Of a DNA stretch of 64,000 nt, positions 11,640 through 24,300 are shown one piece after another. How positions within the stretch are numbered: position 1 is the stretch's first letter; each line of letters opens with the position of its first letter. Under the pieces are notes generated by a model, which worked only from the letters and a program-made list of their open reading frames with translations, made no database searches and was not told where the DNA came from. The position numbers and the translations under genes were made by a program. The stretch is from Patiria miniata (Eukaryota > Echinodermata > Asteroidea > Valvatida > Asterinidae), in assembly GCF_015706575.1 (NCBI RefSeq), contig NW_024037058.1:3837754-3901753 (forward strand), given 5' to 3'.

Positions 11640-12704
11640 TTGAGAACTTGAGATCTGTCTGAGTATCTGGGTCTATTATTCCTGTTTTCTACCCTTTTAA
11701 GTTGTCCCATATTTGATGATTAAAAAGGGATAATCTCTGACCTAATCGCCTCCAAAAAAAGCCAGAAAATGTTATTGCAGCTAAACTTTCCTAACACCCT
11801 GGGTTATCAAGGAGTCGTTTTGAGAGATTTAAGAAATAACGCAATAGCATTATACAAACAGTTTTAAAAGTACAAATGGGAAGGCCTCTGAACAATGCAA
11901 TTATCGTAAAACATTAAGAAATTGCACTGGTCCCAACATGACTTCTTTTCAGTGTTCAATTTCGAGACAAATTTTACCCATGCTCCCCCAGTCATCATTT
12001 TAGACATGATCTACAACCACTATATTATGAACATATTTGACACATTTCGATGGCGCCAACACTAGAGACAAAAATGGTCTCTCTCGGAGAAGACACCGAT
12101 CCGAATGTGTTAAAACATTTCACGGACAACTGAGAAATTGACACGCTAATCTTCATGTACTGGAGACTTTTATTTTCAGGGAAGGATGTGCAATGAAATG
12201 AATTGAACAAGTGCATTTACTTAGAGTGCATAACTGGAATTAACTTGGACCCATACTATGACTAAGCTGTCAACCCTTCAGCAGACGTCATCCCTGATTA
12301 ATTCAAGCCCTCCTTCGTCGGTAAGAAATCATTAATGTTCTCTCTGCGCCAGCAGAGCAAGCCGGGGTTGGTTCCCGGGTGGATGGCAGGTCTTTGCCCC
12401 CTCGCATGGGTCCCGACTGGCCGTTGCCCCCAAAAGCATCCTCGGTAATTACAACCATCGGTGTAGTATACTGTCGTGCCCCAATTCTGAGATGAACTTC
12501 GCAATTCCGCTGCTTATTTCTGGAAGACACCGATTCAAAATCCACAACGATTTCCAGCCCATGTAGGCCTACTGATGCATGTGCATGTGTAAAATGTAGG
12601 GTTGGCATGGGCGTCTCCAGGAGGGGTAGGGCTTGTCCCTCCCCACCCCCGGGACAAAAAGAGGTGCGAAGATATAATGCTGTTTATTTAATGCACAGTA
12701 ACAA

Positions 12705-12854
12705 CATGGGCGTCCGTATATGCAGGGGTGTCAGTGGGGTGGGGTGGGCAAAATGTCCCCCGCCTACCCTCGAAAAATTGAGAGCATGCTAGAGAAAGGA
12801 TTTTGGGATAATGCTTTGCCCCCCTCTGGAAAAAATCCTGTCGACGTCCATATG
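12705..12854. mobile_element. Small inverted-repeat element (CATGGGCGTCCG ends)
   Basis: Begins CATGGGCGTCCGTATATGC and ends TCGACGTCCATATG, roughly inverted copies. The interior is G-rich (GGGGTGGGGTGGGC) then C-rich (TGTCCCCCGCC, TTTGCCCCCC). A related fragment, GGGCGTCTCCAGGAGGGG, lies at 12608-12660. The pattern matches a common class of short MITEs, but no target duplication is clear. Confidence 0.5.
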
Positions 12855-13100
12855 TTCCTTGGATTGTATTTAACCGATGATTTGAGGTCAGCACTTCCGT
12901 GTCCGCATGACCCAGTACATGCATGTTAATTGTTTACAGCAAGTGACCTACCCACAATGCTTTGTGACACTTGCGTTTCCTTCCTTCCCAAGTTTGTTTG
13001 TTTGTGACAGGGAATATAATAGGGCGATGGGGACGAACCAGGTGGTTTTTTTTGGGGGGGGGGGTGGTTTGGCGGGAGGGGGTAATTTTAGAGACTTCAT

Positions 13101-13397
13101 TACCTCCGCTAAGGAGGTTATGTTTGTCATCGGATTTGGTTAGTTTGTTTGTTGGCTGGTTGGTTGGTTAGTTGGTTGATTTGTCTGTTTAACAAGAATG
13201 AAGATAACTCACAAAGTTATCAGATTTGCATGAAATGTTTTTAGGGGTGGTCCTTGGTACAAGTACAAATCGATTTGATTTTGGAAGTGATCCGGATCTG
13301 GGTCTGGATGCAGGGTTAAAAAAAAACACACCACAATATGGCGGGGAATTGTTTAGCCTTGGCGGAGGTTTGCGCTCTCTGAGTGCTTTCTAGTTCC
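13101..13397 (+). repeat. Dispersed repeat with ACCTCCGCTAAGG ends
   Basis: Starts ACCTCCGCTAAGGAGGTTATG, has a T/G-rich (TTGGTTGG) tract, GATCCGGATCTGG, and ends CCTTGGCGGAGG, TTTGCGCTCTCTGAGTGC, TTTCTAGTTC. The two ends are inverted copies (CTCCGCTAAGG / CCTTGGCGGAG). I recall closely similar repeats in many unrelated marine animals, but this is from memory. A truncated copy lies at 162-235. The next 13.4-14.03 kb shows nothing recognisable. Confidence 0.65.
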
Positions 13398-14034
13398 TAA
13401 ATGATTGTGCTTTACATTTGTATTATTTAATAAGTTTACAAGGTTCTTCTTGATTCTCACCAATGCAGAGTCATTCACTCTATATCGGATTAGTTTCACA
13501 ATAGCACCTCGATTGCTGATCGATATACCCAGATTCGCTATCACGGGCGCCCGGGCCGCGCCTCGGCCTAATCCAATCGATACCTAATGAATCGATCGAT
13601 CATATTTTTTTGTGTGGGGAAGGTGCATGGCCAGTGTGAAAGATAAATAGTTCAGTGCAACGAAGGTGTCGTGAGCAACAGTAAAATAAGGATTAAAACA
13701 TTTTGTTGTTGCAAAAGCATTCGTGGTCATACACATGTAATAGGGGAACATGCCAGTTAAACCATCAATACAATACGATTCTGAAAAGCAGAAAAACGGT
13801 GGCATTGAAACAAGCTGCGGCAAAACGGAAAATGAATGCGTTTTCTTGAGTATTTATATATTTTTATATAATTTATATTTATCTAATTGAATTACGCAGA
13901 TAGTGTATTTAAATACATGTATATGTTTGATGTAATAATTAAGTATACTTAAGTTAATGAAAAACTTAACTGATCTCTCTTTTTTTTCAATAATGTTAAA
14001 TGAGTTGTACTTTTTAAATGAACAAGAAAATATA

Positions 14035-14417
14035 AGGCGCCCTTATGACTTTATTGCGAAACAAATATATGTAGGACTAACACATAAATGTAGGACGAAT
14101 TAGGACGAAACTAGCTTCGTTTATATATATAATATATTGCAACTATTTGTCATATATACTTTTTTCTCATCCTATATTTGTTATTTTGTTTCGTCCTATA
14201 TTTGTTTGTTTCGTCCTATATGTATTTGTTTTTGCCTATATTTATTTATTTCATGCTATATTTATTTGTTTCGTCCTATATTTATTTGTTTCGTCCTATA
14301 GTTATTTGTTTTGTCCTATATTTATTTGTTTCATGCTATATTTATTTGTTTCGTCCTATATTTATTTATTTCGTCTTATGTTCATTTGTTTTGCAATAAA
14401 GTCATTAAAGGGCGCCT
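14035..14417. mobile_element. Fold-back element with an internal 20-bp minisatellite
   Basis: A 383-bp unit with ends AGGCGCCCTTATGACTTTAT and its complement (rc of right end AGGCGCCCTTTAATGACTTT). Inside are about ten tandem copies of a 20-bp unit, TTTATTTGTTTCGTCCTATA, from about 14170 to 14395. One or two inverted copies near the left end (GTAGGACTAAC, TAGGACGAAAC) extend the inverted repeat. ORFs of 73-91 codons here just translate the repeat. Confidence 0.85.
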
Positions 14418-14797
14418 CATAAAATGAAGACTTTGTAAAAAAATATAATAGAAAATGCGAAAAAAGTGTTTATCAAAAGGTTTAAAATGAGAGTGTTTTA
14501 TGGTATACAAAACGCCTAACAAAAATACAATGATTAAGCTCTAAATAAAAAGCTTAAAAAGCTTTGATATTTCTGAGGCACTGATCCGTGCAAAGTTTAA
14601 CTGATAAACAAGAGTCTAGAAAACAAATTCATTGATCAAACATGAACCGCGGTGACGTGCTGACTCCATTTCTTCTTTTACGAACGCGGAATCTAAAAAA
14701 ACAACAATTACCCAACAACGGCTCGAGAGGAAATGTATTTTGAGAACGGAAAATAAAGGTGTGCCCGATATGCATAATTTAATATCAACATTGGTTG

Positions 14798-14805
14798 TGA
14801 CGTCA
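14798..14805. promoter_or_regulatory. CRE palindrome TGACGTCA upstream of musashi
   Basis: Perfect 8-bp cAMP-response element (CREB/ATF class) about 440 bp before the start codon. It lies three bases from the nuclear-receptor-like palindrome, so the two could form a composite element. The site is seen; its use is inferred. Confidence 0.5.
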
Positions 14806-14808
14806 TCA

Positions 14809-14821
14809 GGTCACAGTGACC
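14809..14821. promoter_or_regulatory. Nuclear-receptor palindrome GGTCACAGTGACC (ERE-like IR3)
   Basis: Perfect 13-bp inverted repeat of GGTCA with a 3-bp spacer, the classical oestrogen-receptor/ERR-type response-element core. It sits in the putative musashi promoter, just downstream of a CRE. Echinoderms have ERR and other nuclear receptors with this half-site. Binding here is inference. Confidence 0.45.
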
Positions 14822-14856
14822 GCCGAGTGACCGGCGCGCGGACCGTGCGGGAGTAG

Positions 14857-14861
14857 CCAAT
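14857..14861 (+). promoter_or_regulatory. CCAAT box
   Basis: CCAAT followed by CA (NF-Y-type context) in the GC-rich region about 390 bp before the start codon. It is compatible with a proximal promoter element. Confidence 0.4.
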
Positions 14862-15004
14862 CAAATGGCTCAGCCGGCTGTCAATCACTGGTCATTCATT
14901 CAGAATTGTGTTGACAAAGCGGTGATAGCGCCACCCACGTTTGAGGCCGTGTGTGTAGCATACGTGCATGTTACACACGCGATGCAATGTGTAGTGTAGT
15001 ATCC

Positions 15005-15010
15005 CACGTG
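15005..15010. promoter_or_regulatory. E-box CACGTG
   Basis: Canonical CACGTG bHLH-ZIP/USF-type palindrome about 240 bp before the ATG. It lies in the CpG-rich probable 5'UTR/promoter. Confidence 0.35.
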
Positions 15011-15246
15011 TGGTAATATTGGCGCGGTGTGCTGCCTTTGCGTGTATTATTACTATAGTGGCCTAGCGTACAAAACCGCACACGGACATTTACCACACTG
15101 TACCATCGTGTATCCGCAGCTAGCATAGCAAAAGGCGCGTGTGACCACACACCATACGTACATTCACTACCGTAGGACTCATCTGTACCTTAGTTCAGTT
15201 TTTAGTAGCGTAGATTTTTAAAAATAGGAATAAATCCCCACGAATC

Positions 15247-15308
15247 ATGGACGCAGGAAACACCCAGAACGCCAACGTACACGGCACGGAGATCGCCAAC
15301 GATCCTGG
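15247..15308 (+). CDS. msi: musashi coding exon 1 (N-terminal tail)
   Basis: Encodes [20 protein letters not shown] plus two bases of a glycine codon. The ATG has A at -3 and G at +4, and an in-frame stop at 15211-15213 excludes an earlier start on this exon. Length is 62 nt, ending in phase 2 at the strong donor GTGAGT (15309). The tail is polar and low in complexity, as is usual before RRM1 in Musashi proteins, where this part is poorly conserved. It makes sense only when spliced to exon 2, where DPGKMFIGG is restored. Confidence 0.9.
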
Positions 15309-18300
15309 GTGAGTAGCAGTGCGACAGAGAGGGGTGTTTTAGGGCTCGTTTTGGGCCGGGTGAAGGCTTAGATTGTCTCGTTGGATGATCAGCTGTAGTA
15401 CGCTGCATGCATTGGCAATTGCCGTTCGTGTGATGAGTGTGTTGTGTTGTGCACAGCACAATGGAACGGGGATCTTTCAGCACGCAAATCCTATGGACAG
15501 GTTTTTACATGTGATTCTATAGTACGGGGTCAGTCAGCGCTGTAGCCTTGCAGGGTATTTTTGTCGGTGTAGTATATTTAGTTAACCTTGGTTGAGTGAA
15601 AATGGATTCCAATACACCCCGATTTTGTTTCTCATTTGTTTTTCTTGTCCACAGGAAAATGTTTATAGGCGGGCTGAGTTGGCAGACAGAAACAGGTAAG
15701 GCATTTACATATTTTTTAAATTTTTTTAACCTTTTCTTGGACTATTTTTACACTATTTTCACAATCATCAGGTTTATATTTTGGACGATAAATATTCCCA
15801 ACAGAAATAAATTTCCACTCTGATATTCTAATAAATATCGAGAAAGTTATAAATGGGAAAGGTCAGAGGTCAACAGCCAGAGCCAGAGGTTTACATCCAT
15901 ATAAGGTCATGAAATGTTTGGAGGTCATGCCGGAGGTCACCAACATGCCAAACAACAACAAAACATGAACAGTTTCTACAGAGGTGGTCATCAATGTGTA
16001 TACAGTGTACAACAACATCGGGCAAATGTCAACATAAGTTGCATCACATGGAGCCCAGAACTTCAGAAGAAGTATACGTGCAAATTGAATTCCCGATTTG
16101 CTGCAATTGCAGGAGAAAAACAATTTGCACTTCAATCCGACATTAATGCGTCGGATGGCAGAGGAAAAAAAAAAGAAGAGTATTGGCTGCAAATGGAACT
16201 TCCGCAAGTGGAGACGAAACCGCAAAATGACCCGAAGGTTTTCACTATGATCAAAGGAATTGCAATCTGTGAGAGAGCCGACACAAAGCCGGAGAATGCG
16301 AAGCCGATTATCACTATGCCGTATCACACTAGGATATATACAGTGGGGATCCGACATACCTTGATGCTGGGAGAATGGCGTGCATAAAAAGTGAGATGCT
16401 TTTTTTTTAGTATCGTGGACATCGGTTCCCGTCCGCGTTGAATGTCAAGCAGTATGCGGTGCCAGTGCTTCTACAGTGGACCGACCGGTGCCCATGCCTG
16501 CGGCTGCCCTACATTTTTTTCTACCCCGCTGTAGCTCAGGGCAACGCAGCGCTGTCCCTGGCCGGTCGGCTCAGCGATATTGGCGATTCTTCTCACAATG
16601 CCGGCCACTTAAGCTGACGTACAGCGATGCATGCTCAACCTTGAGTTAAGAGAAAATACAAGAAGAGGGGCCGAGGTAGAGATCGGAGAAAAAAAAACCC
16701 TGCACAATTATGTGTGCCAGTAGTCATAACATTCAGGTCACTGATTTTAATTAATGAAATTGCTTCGTCACAGGAAAACCATGTAAAGATATGCCTGTGT
16801 GTATAAATGTTCACATGCATGGGGCCAGTTCCGTGCACAGCTACTGGACAAATACTTGAAGTTGTTATCGACTGTGACCGCCTTTCTGCGCATTTATATT
16901 ATTTTCGTTTCCACGCGGATGCCCGCCTGGGCTTTTCGTTCAGTTTCCATCGTGTCAAACTTGCGGCTTCAGCCTTCACGCTCGGACTAGTAGCGTGTGT
17001 ATTAATAATCCACGGCTGTGCTGTTGCATTGCCGTTTGTCTTCGCTAATGCTAACGCGGGCGTGCGCACACATGGTTGGCTAGCTTAAAAACAGCATTAT
17101 CACGGCCTTGATCCATTTTTTTTCGTTCCGGGTCTAGGTGAGGCACTGCATTGCCGTGGGGTGCTGTGCGCTGGCCCATATTCACGGAATGCAGTGCACA
17201 TATGAGGTGTATATCTGGTACCGTTGAGTGTATTAGTAAGCACTGCCTTTGCCTCTTCATGTCCATTTAGACCTGTGAGGTCACGTAATAGGACCCCTAA
17301 AAAAAAAACCTGCTTCCTTCGTGACACCTTGGACAATTGTTCACAGTAGAAGGTCACTCATATCAAAAATTTACTTGAAGACAAGAATTTAATGTCAGGG
17401 GTTGAACTAAAAATTCCTCTTTTCATTAACTGCTGTTAAAATAATCATCATATCCATTAGGACGATGCACGGAACCTCATAATGGCATTATTTAAGGTCA
17501 CCGAACATTTTTATTAATTTTAAATTAGGTGCAAATGGAGGCCCCATTAGAGTTGCATGCAAGTGACCTTAAAAAGATCGAACAGTGTAGCATTTATGAA
17601 TATTCACAAGCGTGTGCAATTAAGCTTGTTGTCATGTGTTAATGTATTATTCATTTTTCCTTGATGTCTCAAGGCTAGGGAAAATAAAGGCGTAGTTGTC
17701 AGATAATTTGAATTTTGTCGGTAGGGTTAACGCATGTAGGTCATGCTTGTGTTTATACTGTGCATTAAGCAAGTCACTAAATTATCTGGCGTTTGTGTAA
17801 AAGCTGTGTAATGCGATAAACTGATTTACAAGAGAGGCGTCGCGGTGAAGCACTTGGGTTTTTTGGTCCTAGGGACATTGAATGCCGGGGAACATTTTGG
17901 CGGTGTTGCGCGACCTGATTTACGATGGCTTCTAAGGTTCGCATAATCCTGTTGAGGTTACCGTAAAAAAACTAAAAAGAAAGAAAAAAAATCCACTTGT
18001 ACTTTCGCCTCATGCTTAATTAATATCGTCCTTTTCCAGCTGAATCAAAATTTAAAATAAAGAGACTGTTTCGCTGCAAAAAGAAGAAAATGTCACACCA
18101 AAAAGTTAAGATGCAGATTGAACACTTTACTTGCAAAATCCAAACAAAATCTTAACTTGCGAAAATCCAGCCTGGATCCCTGGATTAAATTTGCCGTAAC
18201 TTCTAGTTGTCTTAAGAAAACAAAAAATTCGCCACACCCCGACTTCGGTCAGGACTTTTTATTTATAAAGACTATAAAATTCGATTTTCTGTACACTAGT

Positions 18301-21300
18301 GCAGCAGAGTTTATAGCAAGATGTAGTGTAGTATCCTTTTCGTATCAGGTTTATCGAAGGGAAAAAAAGCATGTAAAATATGGTTTGACTGAGTCAGATA
18401 TTTTGTTCTGGAGTTGATTCTTACGGACTTAGCGGTCGTAGGTTGGCGCCGGGGTCTGACGTACGGCCATCTGGTGCGTATTACCCGCTGAGCCCCTGCA
18501 GGCAGACGTCGGCCATTGTCGCGAGGCTAATCCCGGCAATAAAAAATAATGCGGCTGCATCAATTTCAAGATTTAATTAAAAGGTGGAAGGGTTCAAGCC
18601 GTATAAAAACGGGATTAGGCAATTTAGTTGTAAGCCTTTGCCATCAGAGTATTTCACGGAATTAAAAAATCTGTCCTATCTTTTCTGTCAATTCTTACAT
18701 GTAAATATAATAGCCAGCACAACACAAACATGTCATAAATAATTTTTTCTTCCTTTAGTAATAAAAAAAACAAAACATCCAAGTTCAAAAATTTTGAACA
18801 AAATCTTGATTTGGTATTTTTACTTTTTTTAAAATTATTTGTTTATCGTTTTATTTTACCAGGGTAGCCCCATCAGTTATCTAAGAACTGTTCTCCCTGG
18901 GGCCCTGGACTCAATACTTTCATTCTTAAATAACGCCTGAATAAATCCCTGTCATCTGATTGGTTGGTCGTTGATCACATGTCATTGAATTATTCGTCCT
19001 AACCTGGCCCGGCCGCACCACAAAAATAGAAGTTCTATTCCACGGTAAATAGAAGTTCCAAATTTGCACGGTCACACTATTGGTGGCTCTGACCGATCAG
19101 ATGACAAGGATTTATTCAGGTGTTGTATATAACAAACAATGAATGTTTAACCTTTTTTGCAATGGAAAGAATAATTTCATTCGTTGACAGATGGAATGTT
19201 TCATTCACCTCGTGGAATGGAACATTCCATCTGTTACCTCATGAAGTTATTCTTACCATTGCACTCATAAACATTCATTATTTGTATAGTGTTATGTTAA
19301 TTGCCTGGCATGATATCATAGTTGACTTATTGTTAATTTCTGATCGAAGTTAACCAAGTTTTTTTGTTTGGCTTTTAAAATTCCAGATAGCCTAAGGGAT
19401 TACTTTCGCAAGTACGGAGATATCAAGGAATGCGTTATCATGCGGGATCCTTCCTCTAAGAAATCAAGGTAAGTGTAAAAAAAAGAAATAAAAAAAAAGA
19501 AGAAAATCAAGAAATCTCGTCAAATCATCTTCAAGACAAAATTCCCTAGGTAAATTTTATACCAATCAGGGATGATAAAAACGGATGATGAAAACGTCAT
19601 CTACAAATTCAGCTTGCTATTTTATGCATTCTGTTTTGCATAACAATTGTGGCTGTAACTTTAAGGGGAACTTAAAATGAAAGAATTTTGTTTTACGGAA
19701 GGTTTTTAGACGTGCAATATTATTTTCTAAGTTGGTGCACATCTATAATTTTAACCCAGCCTCTGTAGGCAAGGTAATGTGTTTGGTTGAACATCTTATT
19801 CATATTGTTATCAATGTGCTTTTGTTCAGTCGTCAAAAATATAGTAAAACGGTGTATGAAACATCTTAAAGATGTACTGCAGTACTCTTTATTTATTTAA
19901 TTCTTATCTTAACTGGGTAGCCCATTCAGTGGAATCCATTGGTCTTCCATGGGGCCCAGTAAAGAGAAGACAATGTGAAGAAGTTATAGTTTTAGAGGTG
20001 GGAGGAAAAGCCCAGAAGAATATTCTGAGGAAACCCACGGAATCAAAAAGGGACTGAAAACCCAATCCACATATTGGCCCAGGCAGGAATCAAGCCAGGA
20101 TCACAGCGGTGGAAGGCAAGGAAAGTACCGCCACACCAACCTGACTCCCCAATTTTCAACTTATTTTTTTGTTGATGTCCCTGAACGTTTGATTTTTTGC
20201 CTCTAGTGCCCTGCTAGAGCAAAAGTTTACCTCATATTTCACAGTAAGTGAAATTTCATCAAGCTCTTAACATTCCCCATTTAATCTTGAGTTTACCTAC
20301 CCGTTACAAAGTTAACTGAGAAATTTATTGTGACTTAATTTTCCGATTTATATTATTGAAAAGCTCACTGAACCCTTTTTCAAATGCGTCCAAAAATAAG
20401 AAAATAATTTTCTGACAAACTTTTACTTGAGTATGTGAGTGGAGATAATAGTTTATCAGAATTTGTCAACTTAACAAAAATTCAGTAATGTAAACGCGGG
20501 ATTTTCCGAGATTTGATCAAGTGCGCCTTGTTAGGGAACACTCGGCCGATTTTGTGTCCAGTTTCCAGACGCCACCGTTTTTGAGTTTCGGACTGAATTT
20601 CATGACACTGAAATTGTTCACAGAGGTTCAACAGCAAGTATTATTAAGGTTAAAGTACCAGTGTAATAACTGAATGAATTTGAAGTTTGTCAACAAAGAG
20701 AATTTGGCAACACTGCATGAGAAAAAGTCGAGGGGAATGTCAAAGTGCGCCATGTTAGTATACTCCACTATACTAACGAGAGTCAACTGTATCACGAAAT
20801 TTCATTTTGTAACAAAATCTCAGGGAAGTATCCGTTGCCTTGTTAAGTACTCTACAGGGACAAGTTCCGACAAGTCGCGTGATTCACATGTTTTCTCTTT
20901 CGCCTCTCCAGGGGATTCGGGTTTGTCACGTTCGGCGACCCCAAGTGCGTAGAGAAAGTGCTAAAAACAGACCGCCATGAAGTAGACAGTAAAAAGGTAG
21001 GTTTCGAAGTTCTAATTATTCCTTGGAAAATTCTTTGATGCAGTTTTAGTCAACACATTGCATGTTAACCACACCATGCGTAGTGTACCCGGATGTTTGA
21101 TAAAGCTGGGCTGATAATACCCGATATTTGAACAACCCTCCTATGTAAACAAACATTCTATGCAAAGTTGTCCTTTCAGTCAAATCAATCAAGTGACTGT
21201 TATTAACAGTAAGAACTCCCAGCCTACATAAAGCAGGATTGACTGGCTGTGACTGTTTGTGTAACGTGATACAGCTATGCTTTGACTGTAGGTGATTGAT

Positions 21301-24300
21301 AAGCCAGCTGTGCTAATCACTTGCGTGTTTTTGTCTGTTGACTGAACTTGACTAGTCACAGTGCCTGCTTGAAATATGATCTGACAGTTGGTGACTAGCC
21401 TGTGTAAAAGGCATAACAGGGGAACAGGATTGCATTTTTGACTGTCTGTGACTGATCAAACAAAAGAAGGGTTAACTGAAAATCTGAATAGAATTCTTTC
21501 TTTCATATTTTCCAAAAATCCGAGGGATCTGGCGTTGATGATAAAAAAACCCACGTCCATCATATAATTTTAATCATAGAAATTGGGTGGTTAGCTGTTT
21601 GTCAAATGCCACTCTTATGTTGAAAAACCACTTTCGCGCATGATTGGGGAATTTCTAAAAATAGGTCAATTTCAGCCATTGTATTATGTTAACCCGCCCA
21701 TTGCCAATTTTTCGACAAGCACAGGCGCATGCAAATTAGTTTAGGCTGACACAAGATTAACTTGTACACATTAATTAATCAGTGAATTTCGAAATTGAAT
21801 ATTCGATTAAAACTGGATTTTAATCCCACCACTAAAGATAACTACATGTAGATAAGTAGCTGCATCAGTGCCTCCATGCACTCAAGAAAACTCATTTTAC
21901 ATGTTTCCCAAATGATCAAGTTTTGTTTTGATATTTTAACAAAACAAAACCTTTAAAAGTATTAACCAAAATTTTGCACTCGTGTTTAAATGAAGGACAA
22001 CCAATGCCTAAATCCTTCAAAATCATCAGACAGTCCTGCCTCAAAATGCATTCATCCTCAATCCTCCAAAATCATCCTCATCTTCAAACACCATTCATCC
22101 TCAATTCTACAAAACCTCCTATGCTTCAATCACCATTCATCCTCAATCCTCCAAAATCCTCATGTGATTCAATCACCATTCATCCTCAATCCTCCAAAAT
22201 CCTCATGTGCTTCAATCACCATTCATCCTCAATCCTCCAAAATCCTCATGTGATTCAATCACCATTCATCCTCAATCCTCTCTAGAATTCTCCAAAACCG
22301 CCAGGAGGATTTCATAGGAGCGAGGAGGGTTAGGGTTAAATGGTTCCCTGCAAATAAAGTAATAGTTTTTCGTTCTACATGTTCTTGTACAGTTCATTAA
22401 CTTCACTTTCTTTTCTTGTGTAAAGTTCAAAACTTAAAAACAACATTTTTTGTGTTCAAATATTTACATACTGCCATTCTATTTTCTGTCTGCCTATCGT
22501 AAGGTTCTCCCCCTTTTGCAACCCTGGCGACCAAGCACTTGTTGCTTTTCTTTAAAAACTCCTTTTCAAGTACCTCCTGTCACATTGTCTCCCCTGTTTC
22601 TTTGAGAGGTCCAGCAAACACCAATTCTTTTATCTGTTCCCAGTCATAGACTGTCTGGTTCCGTCCAAATTGCACAATACCACTCCCGGTATTTTTACTT
22701 CCACGGTCTGAGCCTCCCCCCTACCAGTGACGTACTTTGTGGGTATTTTCCCATAATGTACTTGCGTCCTGTTCATTGTGTGGCCCGTCTGTCGAAGGTC
22801 TTTTGAAGTGAAACTGTTGAGCGCATGGCCTTATACTAATACACCATTGTACTTCTCTTCATGTGCTCGTTGAACTGCGACGAACAAAACCCAATGGGTG
22901 GGGCTTGCCCAGAGCTTTAAAGGGAAAAGCAAAACGCACCACTTTATTTCATTCAAAAAACATAATTGGACAGTTCAAAAGGGGTATACCTTTAAAATAC
23001 ACCAGTTTGGGGAGAGCCGATTTTGGAAAAGTTTCACACGGTCGTCCACGACAAATTTTTGAATTGCTGGTTCGACACGAAAGTTGTCAACAGGAGTTTT
23101 GGGTGAATGGCGGGGCATAGCTGTGTTTAATCCGGCTTGGATCTTTTATCAGGAGGGATAATGGGCGAAAAGCAACGGGCGGGACAGGCAGTTACCCATT
23201 AGGTTTATGTGGATTTGATGGGCTTTGCAGGAATGGAATTTTGTCATTTATTCACTGGAGTTGATTGATTTTGAAAGAGTAATTCACTAAGTGTTGTTTT
23301 TTTTTATTCAAGTCTCCAATATTAGGGTTAAATGTTTGATACTTTTTCATGTAATTTTTGTAACTTTTTTGGTCAAAATGCGAGAATTTATCTTATTAAT
23401 TGAAAAAGCACATTTCTGAAAATGTGCAAATAAAAAACAAAACCAAAAACCAAAACATGTTTGATTTTAAAACAGTACCCAAATATGTATTGAATCCTAT
23501 TGCAGAAAGTTTTCCTAATTGCCCTCCCTGTTTTATGGCATTACACAGTTTTTTCCCTTTCAGAGGAAGTCATTGTATAACATTGTATACAATTTGTATT
23601 AAATTTGTATAATTATATACAATGTATAACATTGTGTAAAATTTTCTTTTTACATTGTGTTACACATGCTTGTTGCTACAGTATCTCTTGCTAGTTTGAA
23701 GACTCAAATCAATTTTTAAAAAAATAGACATTTTTTTCTCAATATTATGCACATGAGGGAAGTCAAGTGATTTTGGTCCAATTGTTTGAAAAGACTGTCC
23801 TCTTCATTCAGTGTCATTAGTCTGGTGGCTGACTATGGAGAAATGTGTAGTAAATAGAGACTAGTTCCTAACATGCCACATGTTTTTTTTTTGGCACAGT
23901 TGATTAATGCAGTACTGAGGCAGTGTTGGACTGGTTGTTTCATGTGCCAGTTTATTTTCTTGTATTGTATGTTTTCAATACCTTTAGTTTTGGAACTCTC
24001 ACACACATTATTGAGAGTCCCAATTTTTTGGACTAATGAAAAATGTGCTTTACGCTGACACTTTTTGCTCAGACCTCATGTTGATGAAGCAGAAACTAAA
24101 ATTACAACATTAAAACTCCAAGTTTGCGTGACAAGAAATTATTTTTTATTTACAGCCTTTTAATGATTACAGATTCTCATATTTGTTTTCATAAAAACAA
24201 TACAGACATTGTAAATATCAAATAACGTTACCTGCCCTGTTTAAAACCGAAACCAAAACTGAAGAAGAAAAAAAAGGACGGTCATTGAAAATTACTTGGA

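Larger units (their letters stand above)
14640..15246 (+). promoter_or_regulatory. Putative musashi promoter and 5'UTR
   Basis: The 600 bases before the start codon are clearly richer in G+C and CpG than the surrounding AT-rich DNA. They carry a perfect CRE (14798-14805), a perfect GGTCAnnnTGACC palindrome (14809-14821), a CCAAT box followed by CA (14857-14861) and a CACGTG E-box (15005-15010). No convincing TATA box is visible, so initiation is probably dispersed, somewhere around 14.9-15.2 kb. The 3' part should be transcribed as 5'UTR. An in-frame TAG at 15211-15213 shows that the protein cannot start earlier on this exon. The exact transcription start and any upstream non-coding exon cannot be read from sequence alone. 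Confidence 0.55.
15696..19386 (+). other. musashi intron 2
   Basis: This 3.7-kb intron contains a 474-nt stretch open on both strands (about 15.9-16.39 kb), GC-richer unique-looking islands at 16430-16630, 16800-17180 and 18420-18545, a possible SINE tail near 18840-18915, and two inverted-repeat elements (18932-19124 and about 19122-19290). The remaining sequence is AT-rich with no recognisable feature. Confidence 0.8.

Noticed and set aside
14147..14422. 91-codon hydrophobic ORF resembling a membrane protein
   Set aside because: It is the 20-bp minisatellite read in one frame; every frame gives a periodic peptide.
21974..22285. 103-codon ORF with periodic SSILQNP motifs
   Set aside because: It is the 43-bp tandem array; two frames give equally long periodic peptides.
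22330..22340. TTAGGGTTAA as an interstitial telomere repeat
   Set aside because: Only one TTAGGG unit is present; it recurs as the end of TTAA-flanked MITEs, which explains it better.
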